64,000 nt of DNA from Amyelois transitella (lineage: Eukaryota > Arthropoda > Insecta > Lepidoptera > Pyralidae). Positions 10,891 through 23,989 of the stretch are shown piece by piece. The stretch's first letter is position 1. Every line of letters starts with the position of its first letter. The stretch spans positions 5,689,001 through 5,753,000 of the forward strand of contig NC_083514.1 in assembly GCF_032362555.1 (NCBI RefSeq). The letters run 5' to 3'. The translations under genes and the position numbers were made by a program. Below the pieces are notes generated by a model that was given only the letters and a program-made list of their open reading frames with translations, searched no databases and was not told the DNA's origin.

Positions 10891-11917
10891 ACTCAATCAA
10901 GGAAAATAATTTTATTCTCCGTTGTAATTTACTATTAATTTATTTATATAGTACCTACTGACTATTCAATATTAGTTAGGATTCTATTATACATTTGATT
11001 TAATCAAAAAACAAGTATACATAAGGTTGTATCAGATAAGATAACACATTATAAAAATTTCGTTTTAAATTTTAATGAATCATGTTTATATTTCTCGTAA
11101 AGATTATTTATCTATTAAATTATCATTTTCCTACAAGAACATTGTGATCAACTAGTTTTCTCTATTAAAAGACCCTGACCGACATTTGCAATAGAAAGAT
11201 CGAAAGATAGGCCATGCTCATTTTATATAAAACGTGTAATTTTATATACATTTAAATTTAACATAGTATAACTTATGAAAAAAAATACTAAAGTCCTATT
11301 ACGGGGTGAATGTCTCCAATAAATGTGATTGTTTGCTAAAAAATATTATGTTACAAGCTGTAGTTACAAGAGGTGATTTGACGCCCATGTCATGTAGACA
11401 AAAATATAAAGAGTTAAAGCTTGTTAATTTCTTTGTTTATAAGGGCTTATCTTCGGAATTACCTACCTGATCTTGACAATTCTTTCACCGCTAAAAACGT
11501 ACTTTATCTTCGGGTACAGGGTATGTTTATTCTACGGGCGAAGTTGTGGCAAGCCTCTAGTCAGTGTATAGAGGTACAGCACTGCAAAATATAATAATTA
11601 TTGTAATAAACACTACCTGTGTAAATATTTTTGATACTTTTTACCTTAACTTTTTTCTGAACATTTTGAACAAAGCCAAAAGTCAATGATTTATAAGTCA
11701 TCAATACGAAAACGAACTTTACGAGTATAAACTATACCTATAAACTTTTCCCTTTGTATCGTTACATAACCAACAGTGAAATTGATGTCCACAGAGTCTA
11801 AATTAGAATGCGTGACCCGTCCATGCAGTCTGGGTCAAAAATCGGTGGGCCAGCGATGTCCTGCGCATCACATAAGCGTATGTTACCATGCTATTGCTCA
11901 ATGATATCGTCAGGTAG
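10891..11917. other. AT-rich intergenic, nothing recognised
   Basis: No gene or repeat copy recognised. Confidence 0.4.
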
Positions 11918-11953
11918 TATAAAACGTTGTGATACCCTGGAGACAATACAGTC
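11918..11953 (+). promoter_or_regulatory. TATA box and initiator of the gene at 12001
   Basis: TATAAAAC at 11918-11925; ACAGTC at 11948 is 30 nt downstream. Predicted leader about 53 nt. Confidence 0.65.
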
Positions 11954-12000
11954 TATCGGATTTCGTACTACCCGTGAGCAGTCACAACATCCCAAGCAAA

Positions 12001-12608
12001 ATGATCGCCAAATTCGTTGTGAGTTTTAATTTTAAAATTTGTAATATTATTGCTATCATATTATACCAATTTAACAGCCTATAGTAAGAAGAACGCCCAC
12101 AAACAGGGGAGAGCCTTTTCTAGGGGAGAGGGAAAAAGTATTTGATATATTTCACTTCAATAATTGTTTTCTTCCTCCTGGCTTAAGTCCAAGTTTCATC
12201 CTCACCTCTCTGAAGAGGAACCAATGTCTTAGATTGTCTCTCAAACAACTATCAGATTGAAAAAAAAAAACAGCATCGGTATAAAAAGTTCATCGTTTAA
12301 ATAAATAAAAAACTCAAAACACATTTTAAATGAAGAATATTTTACAGGTTGTTCTCGCCGTAGCTATCGCCACCGTCAACGCTGGGGTTGTCCCCCTAGC
12401 CGCGGCGCCTGCAGCCCTGGTTGCGCCGGCGGTAGCCCCGGCTGCATACGTAGCCCCATATGCAAGCTCTTACTCCGCCCATGCCGTCAACCATGCTGTT
12501 GCTACCCCGGTCGTGGCCCCCTACGTGGCCGCCCCCGCCGCTCCCTTAGTCGCTTCAGCCCCATATGTCGCATCAGCAAGATACCTCGCCTCTCCATACT
12601 TTCTATAA
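12001..12608 (+). CDS. small Ala/Val/Pro-rich cuticle protein (2 exons)
   Basis: Exon 1 is 12001-12018 (M-I-A-K-F-V), donor GTGAGT at 12019. Exon 2 is 12348-12608 after TTTACAG. The product is 92 aa: signal peptide MIAKFVVVLAVAIATVNAG, then APAALVAPAVAPAAYVAPY repeats and a segment SSYSAHAVNHAVATPVVAPY that parallels TSYANTVRIASPAVVAAH of the gene at 17961-21637. It ends ASARYLASPYFL. An ATG at 12330 in frame with exon 2 is formed by intron sequence. The intron holds a degraded repeat at about 12165-12235. Confidence 0.8.
12165..12235 (+). repeat. degraded dispersed repeat inside intron
   Basis: The segment CTTCCTCCTGGC ... CTCACCTCTCTG resembles one at 38527-38580. Similarity is patchy; assignment to one family is tentative. 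Confidence 0.35.
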
Positions 12609-12613
12609 GCGAA

Positions 12614-13775
12614 TTTGGTGACGTCATTGCCCAGTGACTTGCTCAATCAGTTACTTTGTTAATTTTATGATTCATATTGATATTAGACAATTTATAACAA
12701 TTTATATATTGGTTTTATTCTTGTCTCACCTAGTATTTATTTTGAATATTCCGTAGGGTTAAAACAAAGTAAACCAAGGTTTTGGTTTGTCTACTATGCA
12801 TGTAAATAACACAAAAAGCCCTACAAGTACTCGTTACATTAAATTTTCTCCAGCAGTAAAAAAATATACCTACTAGTTATATCTACCGCATTGTGTTATT
12901 ACATCAATGTCATCTTCACACGTGTTGTCTACCAATCTTGAGATCGTATCAAACTAATTTTCATATTAGAGTGAACATCGTGGTTTACATATTAATCAAT
13001 GCTTCTTGTTTACCATATTTTACACTTGTTGGAAATCGCAATCATAAATTACAAAATTGTACTTTTGTTTGTATAAAAGACAACTAATTAATTATCATTT
13101 CATTTCTTTGAAAAATCGTGAGGAAACCTGCTCCTTCCAGCAATTGTGTACATTACCTGATCCAATAGGTATGGGATAGATCCCCTACGCAAAGGTTGCA
13201 GAGGTCAGACGGAAGTTGTTTCTTGTAAGAACCTGACCGACCGATGACGGTAATCCTGGATTGTCTGATCCAGGATCATGTGAAGACGATGGTAAAAGGC
13301 CATTCCAAAATAATTTTGAATTTTTTTTTAACTTTTACACTAACAACATTAAATTGAAATTATCGCAGGCAAGCATACAATTTTATGCTACGCAATTTAT
13401 TTAAGTCGAAAATAATAATTATACATAAAATTTTAACAATTAAGTATAAAATACGTAATACTTTGAATTTTTTGTAATACTTTGTTAATAGACGAACGGA
13501 AATATTTATTAACGACGGAACACGTATAAAAACAAACTAAAGAAATCGTAAGATTATTTAGAGCCATCATTATAAATCTTTCAATAAAATGTAGACATAT
13601 ATTTATTTACTAGACTGGCCTAGATAAATTGACATCGAAGTGCATCAATAAACAGACACATTTCTGCATAGAATTTAATTTAAGTTTGCTTCTGTCATTA
13701 AATGATAGAAATACTGCTCAATGTTAGTAAGTTAGAAACAAATGATTACTTGACTTTTTTAATGTTACATTTAAT
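12614..13775. other. intergenic with one probable old repeat
   Basis: No gene seen. At about 13100-13310 a stretch containing GGTTGCAGAGGTCAGACGG recurs in shorter form at 40756-40780 (GGTTGCGGAGGTCAGATAGG) and weakly at 9818-9840, so it is probably an old dispersed repeat. Confidence 0.4.
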
Positions 13776-13975
13776 TACATACATACATACATAAAATCAC
13801 GCCTCTTTCCCGGAGGGGTAGGCAGAGACTACCTCTTTCCACTTGCCACGATCTCTGCATATTTCCTTCGCTTCATCCACATTCAAAACCTTTTCATGCA
13901 AGCTCGGCGGTTTCGGGTATTGACTTAATGTCACAATGCCTTCACTGCCAGTCGAACCTTTATGATTTTTATGAT
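13776..13975 (-). repeat. ATGT-tailed dispersed repeat, second family
   Basis: On the minus strand it ends in ATGT units (catacatacatacata at 13776). Next to the tail, the plus strand reads ATCACGCCTCTTTCCCGG and TAGGCAGAGACTACCTCTTT. A related copy is at 27988-28109, and end fragments are at about 5441 and 40530. The tail is the same kind as in the first SINE-like family but the body differs. Confidence 0.6.
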
Positions 13976-16900
13976 GTACATAGGTATTCCGTAAGTTTTG
14001 TCAGGTAAAAATAAAAAAGAATATCAAATTTAATAATTTATTAAATTACTTAATTAATAATGTATTAAATTATATATATGTATTTATAATTTAATAAGTT
14101 ACTAAAATTGAATTTTCGTTGTTTAATTTTTTTTAAGATATGAATTAAATTAAACAGAACCTTTGTAATTTTGTTTCTTGTGTTTATCAGTCTCGATGTT
14201 TTCTGTGTACATAAATTAGTAAATAAATAAATAAATAAATTGTATATTTTTATTATTTGTATAAAAGTATTTTTTAAACATTAAGAAACCCAAAACCGAA
14301 ATTCCTAACTTTCAAATATTGGTCAAATATTCTAAAAACCTGAAAAATGAATGAAGTATACATGGTTATATGTGTCATGTAGGCTTAAGATTTAGCTAAC
14401 GAACTTTTAATTAACCAAACACATTTAATTTAAAATGAATTACTAGTTGCGTTATATTAACCACACCCTCGTATGAATTTTATCAAGTACTTAATCTACA
14501 ATGTATCGTTATAAATACATACTTAGTGATAACTAGTCAGCTGACTGAGTGCTAGTATAATGAAGTAATGTCAAGAGAACGCCCTGCCCTGCTTAGACCT
14601 ATGCTTGTGTTCAACTAGGCAATTTTCATGTAGGTATAAGTGTAGTAAGGACATAAATTTGAGTTACTATGTTCTTTGTAACACAACTACATGATTTTGA
14701 TCATTTCACAGAGATTTTTACAGTCATATTTGACGCTAGTGGGATCGAATCGCATATTAAAATCGTGATTAATATTTAGTTATGCCAAAATAAGGACATA
14801 TTAATTGACCTTAATTACATACCTACTTTGCATTAAAATCCGACGTACATCCAGTATAGTTACCTAAAGTTATTAATTTAATTAGATACATATTATAAAG
14901 CTGCAGGATTTTTTGTTCATTGGAACGTGCTTATCTTTGCCCATATCTGTAAAACACCCGGATAAAAAAGTGTTTGTGCGTTTCATAGCTCTATTCTGAA
15001 GTGTAAGATACCTACTTTACTCTTAGTACGCATTTTTATAAGGTGATAATCGTATAATTTATATTTATAACGAAAAATATATTAACTCCGATTCTCAATT
15101 TTTTTTGAAGTGTTGTTAATAGAACTTCCCAAGATTCGTCAAGTTTATCTACGTAGTTAAAGTAAATAATGTTCTTACTATTAGCACTTATATATTACAA
15201 CTTGTGGTTGCAACTAGGCGTTTCCGTTATGTTGTTCAAATGGATTTAAATGGTTCAGATTCAGTAAATTCTCGTACACATATGTGTGGTTTGCAAATAA
15301 AAATATAAAGGTTTTTTTTTATAAAATACTACAATATTTGGTTAGTACGGATACATTAAAGGAAAGAGCAAAGTCATGTTGTTAAAGAGCCAAAAAGGTG
15401 GAAAAAAATGTGGAAGGTGATGGTAGCTTCTAGAATTCAGGAAAGAATGAGTTGGAAAGGAATGTCTTCCGAAATGGCAAGTGGCAGATAGGACAGATAG
15501 AATTGGAGGAAAGTTACATAATGTGACGACTCAATATACAGCATGGACTAAGCTTGATCAGAACAAGTATTTACAGTTTTATTGTGACGTACTGGTATAG
15601 GTATTATGACGTAATTTTAGGACATATACCTTTATTTGATTTCGCTGAATTACATATGTAGGTAAACTAGGAGTGACTTTTCGGAGAGAAAAACATATTA
15701 CGGACTCATCTTATGAAAAAAATAATAAGTATCAAGATCTATTGGAGGTTATACATATGTAATATTAATCATATGAGAAATTAAAAATACATCGATAGAC
15801 CCAAGTGTTTCATGTACGGTTGGAAAAAAATCTATGAAGCTTTCACGCTACTCGGGACCAAGCAAAGATTATTTCGAATATTTTAGTAGCATTAAGAGTA
15901 GGTACAAAAACTTCTGAACTTCCCAAAAAATAAAAAACCTGTACCTACTAAATAAAAAACCTATAACCTATTTATAAGCAAGTGTCTATAAACAAACTTA
16001 TAAACATAGTAACGCAAATAGTCTCTGCATAGAACCTCATAAATAAGAAATCCCACGATCAAAATCAGATTCTTATACAAGTTTGAATCTGTGGTTAAGT
16101 ACAAGTGACTATCAACTTATTATTTGCATGTTTATTTTTTAAGGTTTTGTACTTTCGAAATATAATATCTATCGTAGTTTTATAAATTCAATAAATTTGA
16201 ATCTAGAGACAAGATACTTATCACATCATATCATAGACTATTGTCTACCGCTATTATAACCGATAATAAACCGAAACCTGATAATAATCGGGTATTTTTT
16301 AATAGTGAAAACAACATGTATTGTAATTTTTGATGTAGTATTATTTGTACAGGTTGAAGTTTTTGATCTAAACATATGGAGAGTGTAATTTTTTTTGATT
16401 ATCAATATTTAGTTGTTTTTATTCCTTTAAATAAACTTGTATTACTGAGTGACTACAACGTAAGGCGAAAGTTTTCATGTTCCTTGATCACGCAATCCCA
16501 CACATCTCATCTCTTCATAGCATAAAGTAACATTCTACTTGTGTGAAGAGAAGGATTTCTTCACAAATAAATTAAGCCTTATAATAAAAAAATTATAACG
16601 GCATGATGTAATAATGATCAAATATTGCTAATAGCATAAACAAAGCTACAAATAAAGCAAAGCGACCAACAGTCCCTAGAATGTCGTTCTTTCGAAACAC
16701 CCACGGTTGTCTACCTGGAACATTTTATATATAGACCGTGACACAGATTAAATCTTTTTACTCCTTTCCGGGTATTTTAAACATTAATAGACATGTCAGT
16801 GGGGGGTTCTTGGTTTTCTGCCCACTAAATAATGATTTTTAACGGAAAATTACAATTTAAGAAATTTCAACTCAACTATTTTGCAATGACAGCCGTGCCC

Positions 16901-17133
16901 TTATCATGAATACATTTTCGAAACAGTCTTATTTTATCTACGATAATTTCTACTTTGACTGTCTTATTTTCTCTTTTATTTTTACTATATACTTCATCGA
17001 ATGTTCAGAATCGTCTGTAATAGAATAAGTGGCTGTTCTCTCACATCTTAGAATGTTCTCTTATTGGCATCAATTTTAAAGGTCCTCATGCCTTACGCCA
17101 ACTTTTCTTAAGATTTTCAATGCTCTAATTTTT
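13976..17133. other. long AT-rich gene-free stretch
   Basis: No gene recognised. It contains an AAAT microsatellite at about 14219-14240. At about 15360-15545 a moderately GC-richer segment (AAGAGCCAAAAAGGTGG, AATGAGTTGGAAAGGAATG) has the look of a dispersed repeat, although no second copy is in the window. Confidence 0.4.
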
Positions 17134-17375
17134 GACGGCCTCTGTGGCGCAGCGGTAGTACGCTTGTCTGTGTCACCGGAGGTCCCGGGTCCGAATCCCA
17201 TTCAGGGCATGATGAGAAAAGAACTTTCTCTGATTGACCTGGGTCTTGGATGTTTATCTATATAAGTATTTATTATAAAATAAAGTATCGTTGAGTTAGT
17301 ATCTCGTAACACAAGTCTCGAACTTACTTCAAGGCTAACTCAATCTGTGTAATTTGTCCTGTATATATTTATTTA
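17134..17375 (+). mobile_element. tRNA-derived SINE, copy 2
   Basis: Same family as 10669-10890: A-box-like GTGGCGCAGCGG, B-box-like GGTCCGAATCC (one base off the ideal), then the common body ending GGCTAACTCAATCTGTG and a short AT tail. It directly abuts another repeat at 17376. Confidence 0.82.
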
Positions 17376-17567
17376 CTAGAGGCCGCCCGCGACTTCGTCC
17401 GCATGGAAACCCTATCAATCCCGCGGGAACTCTGGGATAAAAAGTAGCCAATGTGTTATTCTGGGTCTTCAGCTACCTACATACCAAATGTCAGTAGTTT
17501 TTGCGTGAAAGAGTAACAAACATCCATACATCCATACAAACTTTCGCCTTTATAATAGTAGTAGGAT
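17376..17567 (+). repeat. dispersed repeat with Lepidoptera-typical ends, copy 1
   Basis: It runs from CTAGAGGCCGCCCGCGACTT to TATAATAGTAGTAGGAT. A near-identical inverted copy is at 28110-28317; this copy lacks about 16 bases in the middle, after CATACCAAAT. Similar but more diverged pieces lie near 23575, 28680, 30010, 44280 and 58310. Confidence 0.75.
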
Positions 17568-17868
17568 TTAATTGTGGTTGGTCTACTTCATAAGCCATCT
17601 TCGTGCAGTGATTTTAGACTGTGTACGATGGCTCATATAAAAATCCTAAGTACCGCAACATTGGTGGCATTTTAAAGGCTTTGGTTATCGAATGCATTTG
17701 TAAGCAGTATGCCACTTCTTCCTTAGCGTGTAGTTTAACGACTTGCTATTAAAATCCAAATTCATAGATTTGTTTTACTGACCATACCCCACCTGAAGGC
17801 TGCTACAAATGACCTAGGCCCAGTAGGGTAGGGTTAGACGGATTTGGCCGAGCCATGTGTCTAAGCCC

Positions 17869-17876
17869 TATAAAAG
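17869..17876 (+). promoter_or_regulatory. TATA box of the gene at 17961
   Basis: TATAAAAG, 92 bp before the start codon. Start of transcription is expected near 17898-17900 (GCACATTCG), but no TCAGT initiator is present. Confidence 0.6.
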
Positions 17877-17960
17877 GCACACTTGACGCTCCGACTGCAC
17901 ATTCGCTCCTACATCCTTCCATACTTCTTCTATCAAGCCACCCCAAATTAACCTTTCAAA

Positions 17961-20900
17961 ATGTACAAACTGGTAAGACCTTTTTAGTAACACTTTATAT
18001 ATGAAAACCTTTTTTTTATTATAGAATGTTTATTTTTTTTTTTAGAAACATATATATTTCTTGTTCTTATACACAATTTCTATAATTATTGTAAAGCAAA
18101 AGTTTCTAATAAAACATTATCTATTCTATACTTAATTTAAAATCGAAATTAACAACCTTATTAATTTCTCTTAAGAAATTTTCTCAACGTCCCCCACTGA
18201 TAAAATTATCCTGGTTACCTAGCCCCTGACCTACCAACATAAAATTCTTTAGTTGCGAATATTAAAAAAGTATCGGCTAAATCAAAAGCCTTTATTTATT
18301 TTACTTATATACTTAATTATATATAAGCAACCTTTATATAATTTACCTACTCAACCATATCCCACGGCATAAGGCTCTCAAATAAAAATTGCATCCCTTA
18401 TTGTGCTACACTCAGTAATTTTGTTATTACTAACGAAAATATCTTTCAAATTTTAACCTAACAACACGCATAGTTTCCGCATAAAATTTGACGGACATGA
18501 CGAAACTATTACGGTCCCAGTTTTAAAAAAAACACTTAGATAGTGAAAATTAAAATAAATATGACAGGTGTTGTTTGACAAGAGAATCGAGACTATCTTT
18601 TAAGTCCGTCGAATTACTTTTGCACTTAATTTACGTCATAATTATTTTTTACATACGAGTACGTTGGATAGCTACTTACCATATACAGTGGCGCAGTGGG
18701 TTTTAAACTTCCGTGTTAAAGTTAACTACTATACGCTCTTTGATTTAATTTTATGCGTGTGGCCCGCTGGGCGGCAGCAATAATATAATTTCGCTCTGAC
18801 ATTTAAACAAACTAGTTTCAAGTTCAAGTATACCTTTGCTACTTGTTTGTCGACCTCAGCGGTATAGTGGTTAACTTGCCAGTCTGTCAAAGCGGAGATA
18901 TCTATTCCCACCGCATGAAGGCAAATATGGCATATGAATCGAAATCATACGTAAATTATGGTAATTGATAAGTTTTTATTGCGGATGAATTGATATTTTT
19001 TTAAAATTATAATAAAATATTTTCGAAGATAACCTAGTAAATAGTCAGAAATAAATTTTCTGGTGCAAAGGTCAGAACTTACTCATACTATAAACTAAGT
19101 AATTTTTCGTGAATTGCTAAATTGCTCATACACTTACAACTTTTTTTGTACATCCATGTTCCTATTAGGATCTAAGCAACATTATTTAGTTCAATGTTGA
19201 ACTTGCACTTATAAATAGATCATATAGTTTTTTTTCGTCCTTGGCAAGAAAACAAAGCTGAAGGCATGATTCGACTGCATTTATTTTTATTTAGTGTTGT
19301 TTTTATAAGATAAGCTGACATTCTCTAAAGCGGCAACGACCTGCCAAGGCTGAGCACTAGTTACCATCCGGCCACTGCTATAGATAAGATGCTTTTTATA
19401 GCAATCTCTTTGTGACAAAAAGTTTTACTTTTTCTCACAATTCAGGCCATCAATTGCCTGAATTGTGTTAAAAATACTAGTACTTATAATCAGTTACTTA
19501 CTATGAGATTAGAGAGTACTATACTTAGTTTCAAGAAATTTCTTAAATCATTTAAGAATTTTCGTTCCAGGTTATTCCTATTTATTAACTTATTCATGTC
19601 CACAGAAAATAATTGCAAACACAGGATGCTGGCTTATATCAAAAGAAATCTTTTCCAGTAGACTCGATAAAGTAGACATGTTAAATAAATATACAATAAC
19701 CACTAGTACAAGTACCCATAGGCCGTGTATAGTTCATCAAATCCCTCATCAAGATTTTCCCTGAAATAAAATATACCGTAAACTTTCCTACCAGCTACGC
19801 GGTAACAGAAACGAAATAAGTACCACAAAAACGGGAAATAAATATGTGTCAGTCCGTGCCAATTACCAACAAAATCAACATTTATCTAGACCAGTCCAGT
19901 TAGAAAGGTCCCATGTACTTACTACTAAGTCGAATGTCCTTAGAGAACGGTAGACATAAACAATAACACTATAATTATTTACCATGTGTATTGACTTTAC
20001 CGCGAAATGTTATTTGGGTGAGGATAAGATTGTTATTTTTGTCACTTACGTAGAATGGAAATATTACGACCCTGCAGTAGCTCTCTCTAGGTATATATGA
20101 TTCAAAAAATTCAAAAATTCAAAAAATTCAAAATTTTTTATTCATTATTATAGGATATTATTATATCGCTTAATAATTGTCGTATGGTTTAACTACTTGG
20201 TTGACGTCAAATATATTACTTAAAAACTAAGTTTACTGCCGCTTCCAAGGCGTCAGTGCAGAAGAAGCGGTAACAAACTGCACTGCAGCATTTTCTTTAA
20301 CAACGTCAACTTCACAATATTAAATTATACTTAGAATATAATGTGGACGGGAGTGACGGAATTCGTGTTTATAAATAAATAACCAAAGAAGTACAATCCC
20401 GTACGAACCTAAGATGATGAAAATCAGGTAAATCCATTTTTTGTATGGATGCCTTAGGACTTCTAGCTTTGGAATCAATGACTTTGACTTTGACGCGGAT
20501 TTTATATGACGATAGAGAGAACTAAGAGAGGGTAAAAAAAAAAAGAAATATTATCTTAAGAATTTTATCTCACTAATTTATTTTTAATAAAACATGGGGA
20601 AACTACCTTCTGGGTACCTCTCCGCAAGCCTGTGCATCTAACAATTTTTTAACGTATATTTTATTAAAAAATTGAGTACGCCTGATCTCAATCTGCCTGT
20701 GGTGGAAAGGCGGTTCACTTTATTAAATACTAACGACCCGTGCCGGTTTTGCACGAGTAGCATTTTTAAATATAAACCTTCTTCAGAAAACCCTGTTACC
20801 AAAATTTCTAACAAGAAAAAAATCCGTTCACAACTTGAGAAAATAGAGGGACTTTATAATAATTTATATAATGATTTGACAAATAGAGAGGTGTGTTTTT

Positions 20901-21637
20901 AGTTGTTGAACTCATACTGCTTATTTCTTGTTTAAAGTAAAAATAATACTTGTAAAGGTTGTATTCGCCGCTCTCCTGGCCGTAGCGGCCGCCGCCCCCG
21001 GCCTCATCGGAGCGCCGTATGCCGCACCGTACGCCGCGCCCTTAGCATCCCCATGGGGAGCGGGCTACGTCGGCGCCCCGCTGGTCAGCGCTGGAGTAGT
21101 CAAGACCGTTGCACCGGTTGCTACTTCTTACGCTAACACCGTCAGGGTAAGTGTAATATCAGCATCTGTAGGAGTTTAATTATAAGTTACATTTAGTGTC
21201 ACACTTAGAATAATTAATACTGATCCTGATAACGGAAATAAATTTATTTTATCGTAGGCATTTAATGGATGGCCCTATTTCTATGAAATTTTAGCGAAAT
21301 TTGTTTTTAGTTTGAAACGGCTATGCGATGATTAATATATTACCTTCTTTATTTCGTTAGTTACATACTCGTAGGAATACTTTAGCGAATTACTAGGCAC
21401 AGCGAAGAAAGTCGCTTTGTGTAAAAAAGCTAACTAACGACCGGAACCTTACGCTCTTAAGATGATGATGAGTTAGAGTTAAATTATCCTATTCTAAGCT
21501 GCTCACAGAAAAAGATAGTATTTATAAAAATCCCTTGTCTTTTTCAGATTGCTTCCCCAGCTGTGGTTGCAGCTCATGCTCCCCTGGTAGCCGCCCACGC
21601 CCCTCTTGTTGCGTCCCCCTATGCCCACGCCTGGTAA
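17961..21637 (+). CDS. Ala-rich cuticle protein, 3 exons with 3-kb first intron
   Basis: Exon 1 is 17961-17972 (M-Y-K-L), donor GTAAGA. Exon 2 is 20958-21146 after a TTGTAAAG acceptor, donor GTAAGT. Exon 3 is 21548-21637 after TTTTTCAG. All junctions are phase 0. The product is 96 aa: MYKLVVFAALLAVAAAAPG is the signal peptide, then short APYAAPYAAPLASPW repeats, a Gly-rich turn (GAGYVGAPLVSAG), and a C-terminal module TSYANTVRIASPAVVAAH, followed by PLVAAH repeats, ending PYAHAW. If exon 2 is read without splicing it ends after VSVISASVGV, losing the conserved tail. The first exon, 3 kb away, is assigned because its TATA box, leader and MYKL codons match other genes here, and no other exon 2 lies between. 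AATAAA is at 21838-21843. Confidence 0.78.
18852..18935 (+). repeat. tRNA-Asp-like relic (SINE or pseudo-tRNA) in intron
   Basis: GGTATAGTGGTTAACTTGCC and the following AGTCTGTCA match the D-arm and GTC anticodon-loop pattern of tRNA-Asp. The T-loop part (ATATCTATTCC) does not keep the GGTTCGANTCC consensus, so a working tRNA is unlikely. Confidence 0.5.
20100..20330 (+). repeat. dispersed repeat, copy 1 (in intron)
   Basis: It starts with AAAATTCAAA units and TTTTTATTCATTATTATAGG, then contains GTTGACGTCAAAT and TTTACTGCCGCTTCCAAGG, ending near CAACTTCACAAT. A second copy in the same orientation lies at 54836-55025, diverged by scattered changes. Class unknown. Confidence 0.65.
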
Positions 21638-21843
21638 AGCAGTCACCAGATCGTTATAAGGCCATAACACCAACGGCCATATCCCCATTAAGTTAAAGGC
21701 CTCTACACCACCGCCCGGTCCCGGAATGTGCAACAGTCAAATTACTATATATTTATTTTATAGTAATAAGAAATTCGGTTTGTTATTGGAACAAAAGTAT
21801 TGTCCAGTGAATAAGATGCTTGTTCCATATTGTTTCGAATAAA

Positions 21844-22563
21844 AAACTGTCAATTTGTATATTTTCTATTGTTTCATTTTGTAAAATTTTCACAATTCAG
21901 TTCCTCAAATCTTCACTTAAGTAGCGGTAAAAGAAATCTGATTTTATAGTAACTTATCCTGATTTCTAGCGAGAGTAAATGCATTGAAGATAAGAAATAA
22001 AAATTGCAAACGAATAAAAAATAAATCGTGGGCTTTATATACAAATATGCGGGAGCAATTTGATTTATGTATGTGAGTATTTTTTAATTATGCAAAATTA
22101 CAATAATCGTAGCACTTCTTAAATTAGGACAACTAAAACGTCGGTAACTTTACACTTAATAATTCCAATCTTGATAATAAAACAACCAACGCCTAGTCAC
22201 AATAATTGCACTCAGTGAATGGGCAAGGACTTCCAGATTTTTTAATCGAGCTCATAATGATTCACTTGTTAAATACCAATACAGGACATTGGATTACTGC
22301 AGTGTATATATTCTAAGTTAGGTATAGTTATAACACCATTATACTTTATCAATTTGGTCTATAGAAATCTGAAGAAAAAATTCAGATTTATCAACTTTAC
22401 TGCGCTATAGTACAGCGACTATAAATTAATGATGTATTATTTGCTATATGATATTGCATTATGCATATGTTTTCTAGGTATCCATTTAGTATTGACATAA
22501 AACTTTCAGATAGTATATACGCTTAGGATTGGATCAGTGAAAATATTCTAAATAATTAAAACA
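21844..22563. other. AT-rich intergenic, nothing recognised
   Basis: No gene or repeat recognised. Confidence 0.4.
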
Positions 22564-22574
22564 TAAATATGACT

Positions 22575-22841
22575 GTGCCGTGTGGTTCCCGGCACTATTA
22601 CAAAAAAGAATAGGACCACTCCATCTCTTTCCCATGGATGTCGTAAAAGGCGACTAAGGGATAAGCTTATAAACTTAGGATTCCTCTTTTAGGCGATGGG
22701 CTAGCAACCTGTCACTATTTGAATCTCGGTTCTATCATTAAGCCAAATAGCTGAACGTGGCCATTCAGTCTTTTCAAGACTGTTGGCTCTGTCTTCCCCG
22801 CAAGGGATATAGACGTGATCATATGTATGTATGTATGTATG
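22575..22841 (+). mobile_element. SINE-like repeat, ATGT-tail family, full copy with TSD
   Basis: Full-length member from GTGCCGTGTGGTTCCCGGC to a tail of four ATGT units. An 11-bp direct repeat TAAATATGACT flanks it at 22564-22574 and 22842-22852. The clean duplication and good match to 48911-49170 suggest a fairly recent insertion. Confidence 0.88.
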
Positions 22842-23237
22842 TAAATATGACTCATATTCACGCCTCATGAAATTTATCCAGCAGTGGAATAAAAAAAAAG
22901 TTAAATATAAAATTTTATTAAAGCCATTTCTTTGCGTTTATTATCGACTTAAAAACAAGCTCTTTATAAACACCAGATGTGCTCGACATGTCTCGCCCCG
23001 CCTTATATGGTACTTTTCTTCCGCATACCGAAGAGTACAATTGATACTTTAAATCAAGAAGTGTCAATTAAGATATCATCTTTTTTTCCGAAACAGAAAA
23101 GCAATTCTGTCCCTTGATTTTTCTTTATATGTAAATTAATAGTACTAATTTTTCTAAATAAATCAAATATACCTATCAAGTTTTTGACAATATCAATATT
23201 TTTTGACCAGACATTGTATTAATAAACGTACTTAATA

Positions 23238-23316
23238 GCTGAACGTGACCTATCAGTTTTTTCAAGACTGTTGGCTCTGTCTACCCCGCAATGGATATAA
23301 ACGTGATTATATGTAT
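23238..23316 (+). mobile_element. 5'-truncated copy of the ATGT-tail family with TSD
   Basis: Only the last 79 bp of the family is present (GCTGAACGTG ... TATGTAT). The 10-bp direct repeat GTACTTAATA at 23228-23237 and 23317-23326 flanks it exactly. A truncated 5' end with an intact duplication is the hallmark of target-primed reverse transcription, so the family is mobilised by a LINE machinery. Confidence 0.8.
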
Positions 23317-23569
23317 GTACTTAATATAATCACTACATAGTATAAAACAAAGTCGCTATTTTAGTCTGTTTGTCTGTATGCTTAAATCTTGAAAATTAAG
23401 CAAAGGATTTTGATGCGGTTTTTTGTAACAGGTAGAGTGATTCAAGAGGAAGGTTTTTATGTATAATAACATTTATAATTTTGCACCCGTGCGAAGCCGG
23501 TGCGGGTCGCTAGTGTATTATAAAAACAAAAAAAAAATACTATTAAAATGAAGAACATTCATTTTATAA

Positions 23570-23760
23570 CACGACTAGCTTCTGCGCGGGGCTTCGCTTC
23601 CGTCTGAGTTCCAGAAAATGAAGTACCTAGCCTATTTTGCTCCTGAAGGTCTATTCTCTATGTGTGCCAAATTTCGAGAAAATTTGTCTGTAGTAGTTTT
23701 TAAGTTTTTTGTTACAAGCATACAAATATACAAATCTTTTTTTTTAATTATTGGTGTTTA
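23570..23760 (+). repeat. diverged dispersed repeat
   Basis: ACTAGCTTCTGCGCGGGGCT at the left, and GTAGTAGTTTTTAAG plus GCATACAAATATACAAA toward the right, follow the same layout as 17376-17567 but are heavily diverged. Confidence 0.5.
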
Positions 23761-23989
23761 TTATTATATATTACATACCTTCATAGTTTCCCAAAAGTTA
23801 TTTGCCATGGCTAAACTTAAGTCAACACATTAAGAAAAGTAAACTTTATTAAAAAGTTAACAATTCTTTTCAAAAATGTGATGCCCTTTGATGGACGCAA
23901 AATGTCAATGCATTACGTTTACTCCAGTACCAGTTTAAATGATGACTCGTTGAACTTGACTTTGCTACAGGTTGTAGTTTCCCATTTAG

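Noticed and set aside
18852-18935. functional tRNA-Asp gene
   Set aside because: D-arm and anticodon region look right but the T-loop consensus is lost; kept only as a relic.
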